This document shows positions 42,530-46,346 of a stretch of 46,346 nucleotides of DNA, one piece after another. Under the pieces are notes generated by a model, which was not told the origin of the DNA, made no database searches, and worked only from the letters and a program-made list of their open reading frames with translations. Both the position numbers and the translations under genes were made by a program. Position 1 is the stretch's first letter. Each line of letters begins with the position of its first letter. The stretch comes from Candidatus Avelusimicrobium pullicaecorum (lineage in GTDB: Bacteria; Elusimicrobiota; Elusimicrobia; Elusimicrobiales; Elusimicrobiaceae): contig CALUQD010000007.1 in assembly GCA_944322825.1 (NCBI GenBank), positions 1 to 46,346 of the forward strand, given 5' to 3'.

Positions 42530-43318
42530 TTACTGCTTATTTTTCAAGGGGGTGGGGGGCGGCGAAAACCAGCGGTGCCACAGCTGTTTGCAGATGTCCC
42601 AAGATTTTTGAATATGCGCCCAAAAGGGGTTTGGCTTCTTGGGGGAGGCAAGTGTTGGGGCGGCGGCTGGTTGTGGCAAGGTATACCCTGCTGCGGTGAT
42701 GAGTTCTTTTAAATAATTAGAGGGCACCGAAAAATTGAGGTTTTGGTTGCCTTCCCCTTTGTAGCTGGCAAACGCAACGGATATGACTTGTCCGTCCGCA
42801 TTAAAAACCGGGCTGCCGCTGGAACTGGGGGAAATGGGCGCACTGATTTGGTGCCAAATAATTCCGTCCGCTTTTTTGCGCACTTGGCTGATAAGCCCGG
42901 AGGAAACGGTGTTCTGCAGGCGGCGCGGGTTGCCGATGACGGTAATCGTTTGGCCGGGCAAGACGGTGTTGGAATTGCCCAGCGTGACGTGCGGCAAGTT
43001 GCGCGCTTGTATTTTTAATAACGCCAAATCCACATTCCCGGCGGCGGCCACTTGGGCGGCTTCGCCCGAAACGGCCCCGTTGTTAAACGTGATGTTGATG
43101 TAGAGAGCGTCTTCCGATACATGCCGGCTGGTGGCAATCAGGCCATCCGGCGTGAGGACAAAGCCCGTTCCCGTGAAGGTGGAACCATCCGTTTTGGCCA
43201 CATTTACCGCCACCACGGCGGGTGCATTTTGTTCGGTAATCCATACGTGGTTGTTTTGGGCCGCTGCCAGCGGGGCGGCGCTTAGAAGTAGGAATAGAAG
43301 CAGCGGAAGAGATCTCAT
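42530..43318 (-). CDS. HtrA-like trypsin-fold serine protease without PDZ domain
   Basis: The 262-residue product has a signal peptide ending near AAA (about 20) and an S1C-type protease domain with His66 (TSRHV), Asp97 (NVDLALL) and Ser167 (SSSGSPVF). Periplasmic proteases of this type degrade or process misfolded proteins. DegP/DegQ have one or two PDZ domains; here the chain ends about 60 residues after the domain with a Pro-rich tail, so it is a protease-only form. The following gene may encode a partner or substrate. Confidence 0.88.
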   Translation of the reverse strand: MRSLPLLLFLLLSAAPLAAAQNNHVWITEQNAPAVVAVNVAKTDGSTFTGTGFVLTPDGLIATSRHVSEDALYINITFNNGAVSGEAAQVAAAGNVDLALLKIQARNLPHVTLGNSNTVLPGQTITVIGNPRRLQNTVSSGLISQVRKKADGIIWHQISAPISPSSSGSPVFNADGQVISVAFASYKGEGNQNLNFSVPSNYLKELITAAGYTLPQPAAAPTLASPKKPNPFWAHIQKSWDICKQLWHRWFSPPPTPLKNKQ

Positions 43319-43325
43319 ATTTCAG

Positions 43326-43334
43326 ATTATAGCA
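43326..43334 (-). promoter_or_regulatory. Extended -10 promoter directly before the protease gene
   Basis: On the minus strand TGCTATAAT (TGn plus a perfect -10) is followed by seven bases and then the ATG. Transcription would start at or next to the start codon, giving a leaderless or nearly leaderless mRNA; no ribosome binding site is visible. Confidence 0.55.
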
Positions 43335-43357
43335 ATAATTGGTTCTTGCGGGGGGCG

Positions 43358-43386
43358 TTGAAAAGCAAACGGATAAATAGTACACT
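43358..43386 (+). promoter_or_regulatory. Promoter of greA
   Basis: TTGAAA (43358-43363) and TACACT (43381-43386) are exactly 17 bases apart, 31 bases before the greA start; AAGGAG follows before the ATG. Confidence 0.75.
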
Positions 43387-43417
43387 TACTGTTGTAGGTA
43401 TTTAAGGAGTTGCCATT

Positions 43418-43888
43418 ATGGAACCATTTTACGTTAGCCGCAAAAAATATGAAGCCTTAGTGAACGAGCTGAAAGATTTGAAAGAATTAAAAGCCCAACT
43501 TTCTACCGAAATTGGCGAAGCCGCCGCGCAGGGTGATTTAAAAGAAAATGCCGAATATCACGCGGCAAAAGAAAAACAAACAGAAACGCTCATCCGCATC
43601 CAGGAATTGGAAATCCGCTTGAGAAACGCCCAAATTACCGATGATTTAACCGTGGATAAAAGCGAAGCCCGTATCGGTGCGACAGTGACCATCCAGGATA
43701 TAGATGCCGGTATCGAGTTTACCTATACGCTGGTGGGGTCTATGGAATCCAACCCGGAAAAGGGTCTTTTGTCCGTTAAATCTCCGTTGGCCAATGGCGT
43801 GCTGGGCAAAAAAGAAGGCGAAACGTTTGAAGCTATTTTGCCGCGCGGACCCAAAAAATACAAATTGGTCAAATTGGAATACAAATAA
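43418..43888 (+). CDS. greA: Transcript cleavage factor GreA
   Basis: GreA enters the secondary channel of RNA polymerase and stimulates cleavage of backtracked RNA. The 156-residue product has the N-terminal coiled coil (about 5-75) with the acidic tip GDLKENAEYHAAKE (Asp and Glu catalytic pair) and the C-terminal FKBP-like domain (about 82-156: ATVTIQDID, SPLANGVLGKKEGE). Length is normal. It is a single-gene unit with promoter and terminator. Confidence 0.97.
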   Translation: MEPFYVSRKKYEALVNELKDLKELKAQLSTEIGEAAAQGDLKENAEYHAAKEKQTETLIRIQELEIRLRNAQITDDLTVDKSEARIGATVTIQDIDAGIEFTYTLVGSMESNPEKGLLSVKSPLANGVLGKKEGETFEAILPRGPKKYKLVKLEYK

Positions 43889-43910
43889 TTTGCGCTTAAA
43901 GCACAAAAAA

Positions 43911-43937
43911 CCGGGCCGCTAAACGGCCCGGTTTTTT
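43911..43937 (+). terminator. Terminator of greA
   Basis: A perfect eight-base stem CCGGGCCG / CGGCCCGG with a CTAAA loop is followed by six T and preceded by six A. Confidence 0.95.
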
Positions 43938-44021
43938 GTATGTGTTCGTTTTGCGGATGCGTTTTTGCGTTTCGAACCCGCCAGTGCGGCCGGAGTTCTA
44001 AAAGGATTGTCTGTGAAGAAG

Positions 44022-44053
44022 ACAAAACCCCAGGCGGATGCCTGGGGTTTTGT
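44022..44053. terminator. Bidirectional terminator between greA and the secreted-protein gene
   Basis: A perfect 14-base stem ACAAAACCCCAGGC / GCCTGGGGTTTTGT with a GGAT loop ends in TTTTG on one side and CAAAA on the other. It lies 15 bases beyond the leftward gene and serves it most directly. Confidence 0.8.
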
Positions 44054-44067
44054 TGTCTTTGGAAAAA

Positions 44068-45384
44068 TTAGAGCAGTGGCGCTATAATGTGCAGTTCGGT
44101 TATTTTCGTGGCAAAATTTTTATTTACTGTGCTCCAATAAACCATACATTCGTAGAGGTGCAATTCTTCTTCCGGGATGACTTCTCCTGGTTTAGCTTCG
44201 GAAATCTGCCGCGGGAAGTGCCCCGTTTCCTTTATAAAGGTGCGGAGTTTTTCCAATGTTTCATAAGTGGTTAAACCGATGCTCGGGTATTTGTTCAACA
44301 GGTTTTTGATTTGGGAAATATACGGCAGCACCTGTTTAAATTGGTTGACCTGGTTATAGGTAATCAGCATAAGCACTTTATTATAGAGGCGTCTTTCATC
44401 TTCGTTGGAGTTCCAGCGGGGGGAGCGGTGGAACGTGCTGGTGAATTGTTCCAATTCGGCCAGTAATTCCTGGTAGACTCCCACTGTAATTGTAATATCT
44501 TCTGCCGTGCGGGCGCTTGTCAATCCAGCCGTATGCTGTTTATGCGCCGTGCGCAGGAAGGTTAAAAAGCTATTTTCGTACTGGGGCAGAATTTCGTCCA
44601 TCGCCACAAAGCTGCGTAAAGAGGCTTTGACGGAATCCTCCACAAACGGGGATTTTAAAATTTCACGCAGTTTTAAATTGACCTTATGCGGATGCGCTTT
44701 CATATATTCCAGGGCTGTGCGGGCAAACACTTCGCGCACATCCTGGTTGGCGATAAAGCGCAGGTCGTACGAGGACATAAATTCCAGCGATAAGCTGTAA
44801 TAGTTGGACAAATCGCGCATAAACTGGGTGTAATTCTGATTCGAAATGGATTGCGCCAAAAAACGCTGCAAACTATGGTTGACGACGGTGGTATCTATGC
44901 TGTCGAGCAATTCGGCTTCGCGGATTTCGTCCAGGTGCAGGGTCTGGTAAGTTTTAAGCAGCGAGGCCAGTTGGCGCGCGTGGGTGCGTTCTTGTTCCAG
45001 CAGGGTGGCGTAGTTGAGGATTTTTTTGTTGGGCGAGTCAACCATCGCACGGCCTATTTTTTTTAAAAAGGCTTTTTGGTCAAAAACAGGGAAAGGCGAT
45101 TCCTGGGCGAAAGATTCCGGGGTACGTTCTTTTGGCGTGCCAGCCTGGGCGGATACCGCCGCGCGCGGCGCGTTGCGTAACCCGGCTTTGGGCGCAACCG
45201 AGGCCGTGCCAGCCCCTTGGCCAACTTTCGCCGGCATTTTAGGTAAAATCTGTTTGCCGGCTTGGGCGGCTAAGCCTTCTTTGGTGCCGGTTTGAAGGGT
45301 TTGTTTTATTAATTTACCGCCCTGGGCAAAGGAAACGGTAGACAGAAATAAACAACAACATAAAGCAATAGCGCGATTGATCAT
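44068..45384 (-). CDS. Secreted helical protein of unknown function
   Basis: The 438-residue product has a signal peptide (MINRAIALCCCLFLSTVSFAQ, cut near 21) and an Ala/Gly/Pro-rich stretch to about 95. The rest is a mostly helical body with no recognised domain (for example ILNYATLLEQERTHARQLASLL, VREVFARTALEYMKAHPHK). The ATG at 45384 lies behind AAGGAGAAAATT; an upstream in-frame ATG lacks such a site. It lies between greA and the second pilin-associated repeat block. No cysteines follow the signal peptide until CMVYW near the end. Confidence 0.7.
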   Translation of the reverse strand: MINRAIALCCCLFLSTVSFAQGGKLIKQTLQTGTKEGLAAQAGKQILPKMPAKVGQGAGTASVAPKAGLRNAPRAAVSAQAGTPKERTPESFAQESPFPVFDQKAFLKKIGRAMVDSPNKKILNYATLLEQERTHARQLASLLKTYQTLHLDEIREAELLDSIDTTVVNHSLQRFLAQSISNQNYTQFMRDLSNYYSLSLEFMSSYDLRFIANQDVREVFARTALEYMKAHPHKVNLKLREILKSPFVEDSVKASLRSFVAMDEILPQYENSFLTFLRTAHKQHTAGLTSARTAEDITITVGVYQELLAELEQFTSTFHRSPRWNSNEDERRLYNKVLMLITYNQVNQFKQVLPYISQIKNLLNKYPSIGLTTYETLEKLRTFIKETGHFPRQISEAKPGEVIPEEELHLYECMVYWSTVNKNFATKITELHIIAPLL

Positions 45385-45516
45385 AATTTTCTCCTTAACA
45401 ATACTATAAGATTTTAAACGCATCATAACCAGGGCCATTGGGCCTAGCGTTGGGTAGGCCTTTGGACCCGCGAGGCTGTTTGGCGTTCGTACGGGCCGTT
45501 CCCTGGAGATGGGAGG

Positions 45517-45527
45517 GCAGGCTCTGC
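45517..45527. repeat. Small GCT-loop hairpin at the left edge of repeat block 2
   Basis: GCAG-GCT-CTGC, preceded by GGGAGG as other border hairpins are preceded by GGGGAG. Similar hairpins with different stems lie at 34250, 34553, 45542, 45886 and 46070. Confidence 0.6.
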
Positions 45528-45541
45528 TCCGGCCCAGGGAA

Positions 45542-45821
45542 CCCCGGCTCGGGGTGCCCTTTTTCTGGCGTCAGAAAAAGGGCGAAAAAGAGCGCCGGCC
45601 CAGGGCCCCATAAAAATCACTTCCAAGCGGGAAATTTTATAACTCGCGCGGGTTCCCCGCGCTCAAACAATAAAATTTCTTTTCCGCTTGGAAGGCTTTT
45701 TATAGACGGGGCGAAAGGGCCGGATAAACGACAACAGCCACGGCAACAGCAACAACAACATAAGCGGAAATAACCACAACAACCACGGCCACGGCAAAGC
45801 GGAAAACAACTTTCCTTTTGG
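45542..45821. repeat. Pilin-associated repeat module B, copy 2
   Basis: It matches 34250-34490 over its whole length. The 26-bp palindrome (45557-45582) has one changed central base, and the 75-base nested inverted repeat (45620-45694) has outer arms CTTCCAAGCGG / CCGCTTGGAAG. The CAACAG/CCACGG tract is about 40 bases longer than in copy 1. Confidence 0.9.
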
Positions 45822-45837
45822 AATAGCGCGGCAGTGC

Positions 45838-46084
45838 AGAAACAATGTGGCCCCAGGAATCGTGTTAGCAGGTAAAGGAAAGGGAGCCCAGGCTTGGGGC
45901 TTTGGCAGAAACATCCTCAACAAGTTGTTTCCTAATTGCGTAAGCACCGTATTTTGCAAGACCCTGTTCGAGGCAGAGCTCCGCGGCCTGGAAGGGCCGT
46001 TGTACAAGGGCGCGACATTTCCAAAACAGTGTGGCTCCACCAATCGAGTTAGCGGGCAAAGGAAGGGGAGCACCGGCTCGGTGC
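45838..46084. repeat. Module A copy 3 between two M1 borders
   Basis: M1 (45838-45884), hairpin (45886-45900), full module A (45905-46022), second M1 (46024-46070) and hairpin GCACCG-GCT-CGGTGC (46070-46084). The last hairpin runs straight into the pilin TTGACT box. Confidence 0.85.
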
Positions 46085-46099
46085 CCTTGACTCGTTTTT

Positions 46100-46141
46100 T
46101 TTTTTGATAAATTTTGGCTATGAACAAAATTTATCAAAAAA
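46100..46141. repeat. Perfect 17-bp inverted repeat with the second pilin ATG in its loop
   Basis: The arms are identical to those at 34680-34721, with the same loop GCTATGAA and the same 11-T tract before it (46095-46105). TTGACT is at 46087-46092. Confidence 0.95.
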
Positions 46142-46346
46142 CCCTCCCGGCGGGGAAAAACGCCGGATTTACGTTAATAGAGCTATTAGTAGTGGTTTTA
46201 ATTATTGGCATTTTGGCGGCGGTGGCGCTTCCAAAGTATCAAGTTGCAGTGGAAAAAGCCCGCGCGGCCGAACCGCTGAGCGTACTGAAAACCCTGCGGG
46301 ATGCGCAGGAAATCTATTATATGGCCAATGGGGAATATGCGACGGA
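46120..46346 (+). CDS. Type IV pilin-like protein, cut by the window end
   Basis: The first 75 residues are visible. Leader [16 protein letters not shown] differs from the first pilin at one residue; the processing site G-FTLIE and the helix [19 protein letters not shown] follow, then [15 protein letters not shown], also close to the first pilin. Between about residues 40 and 58 the two differ strongly. The rest of the gene lies outside the window. It shares the repeat modules, hairpin start and T tract of the first locus. Confidence 0.93.
   Translation, partial: MNKIYQKTLPAGKNAGFTLIELLVVVLIIGILAAVALPKYQVAVEKARAAEPLSVLKTLRDAQEIYYMANGEYAT

Noticed and set aside
43960..44000. GGGTTCGAA on the minus strand, resembling a tRNA T loop
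   Set aside because: The flanking bases do not pair as a T arm, and no acceptor, D or anticodon arm can be drawn.
45663..46127. Leftward open frame across module A and the CAACAG tract, with a Leu/Pro-rich product
   Set aside because: Its composition comes from the repeat tract; it has no initiation signal and no counterpart of the same length at locus 1.

Overview
The window looks like chromosome of a Gram-negative (diderm, LPS-making) bacterium, most likely a gut-type Elusimicrobiota. This rests on a complete outer-membrane assembly and lipid A set (bamA, skp, lptD, lpxD/C/A/I, fabZ, pal/tolB), on many short lipoprotein and beta-barrel genes, and above all on dispersed type IV pilin genes with near-identical leaders. 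The phylum is an inference from gene content; no rRNA gene is present. There is no phage, transposase or CRISPR. The genes are tightly packed, with overlapping starts and stops, and the base composition looks even except in the pilin-associated repeats.

Layout, left to right. (1) 1-4310, rightward: gatB with its terminator, then pal-cpoB-tolB (Tol-Pal envelope system) from a good promoter. (2) 4310-4640: non-coding, unexplained. (3) 4685-21481, leftward: an RDD membrane protein with its own promoter, and a run of 12 closely spaced or overlapping genes read from tpiA: tpiA, deoC, a 1084-residue DnaA-like ATPase, two lipoproteins (LPP20-like and FlgT-N-like), comM/yifB, dprA, topA, xerC-type recombinase, a ROK sugar kinase, lptD and tdk. 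(4) 21684-29093, leftward: bamA-skp-lpxD-lpxC-fabZ-lpxA-lpxI, an outer-membrane/lipid A operon. (5) 29169-30536: rpmB, terC-like and tRNA-Thr(UGU), all leftward. (6) 30631-33977, rightward: an overlapping pair of exported TldD/TldE-like proteins. (7) 33990-35203: a block of modular repeats followed by a type IV pilin gene. (8) 35281-40303, leftward: six-gene envelope operon (lipoprotein, beta-barrel protein, HAMP membrane protein, TolC-like protein, patatin, TPR lipoprotein). (9) 40511-43318: an unknown anchored protein and an HtrA-like protease. (10) greA, rightward. (11) A secreted protein of unknown function, leftward. (12) 45500-46346: a second repeat block and a second pilin gene, cut by the window end.

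The most unusual material is in blocks 7 and 12. Both pilin genes have their ATG in the 8-nt loop of a perfect 17-bp inverted repeat, preceded by an 11-T tract. Both are preceded by the same repeat modules, which are arranged in different orders and separated by small hairpins whose stems change in a compensatory way. The second item is the DnaA-like protein: a DnaA-type AAA+ core inside a huge low-complexity protein, without the DnaA DNA-binding domain, in an operon with DNA-processing genes (dprA, comM, topA, xerC).
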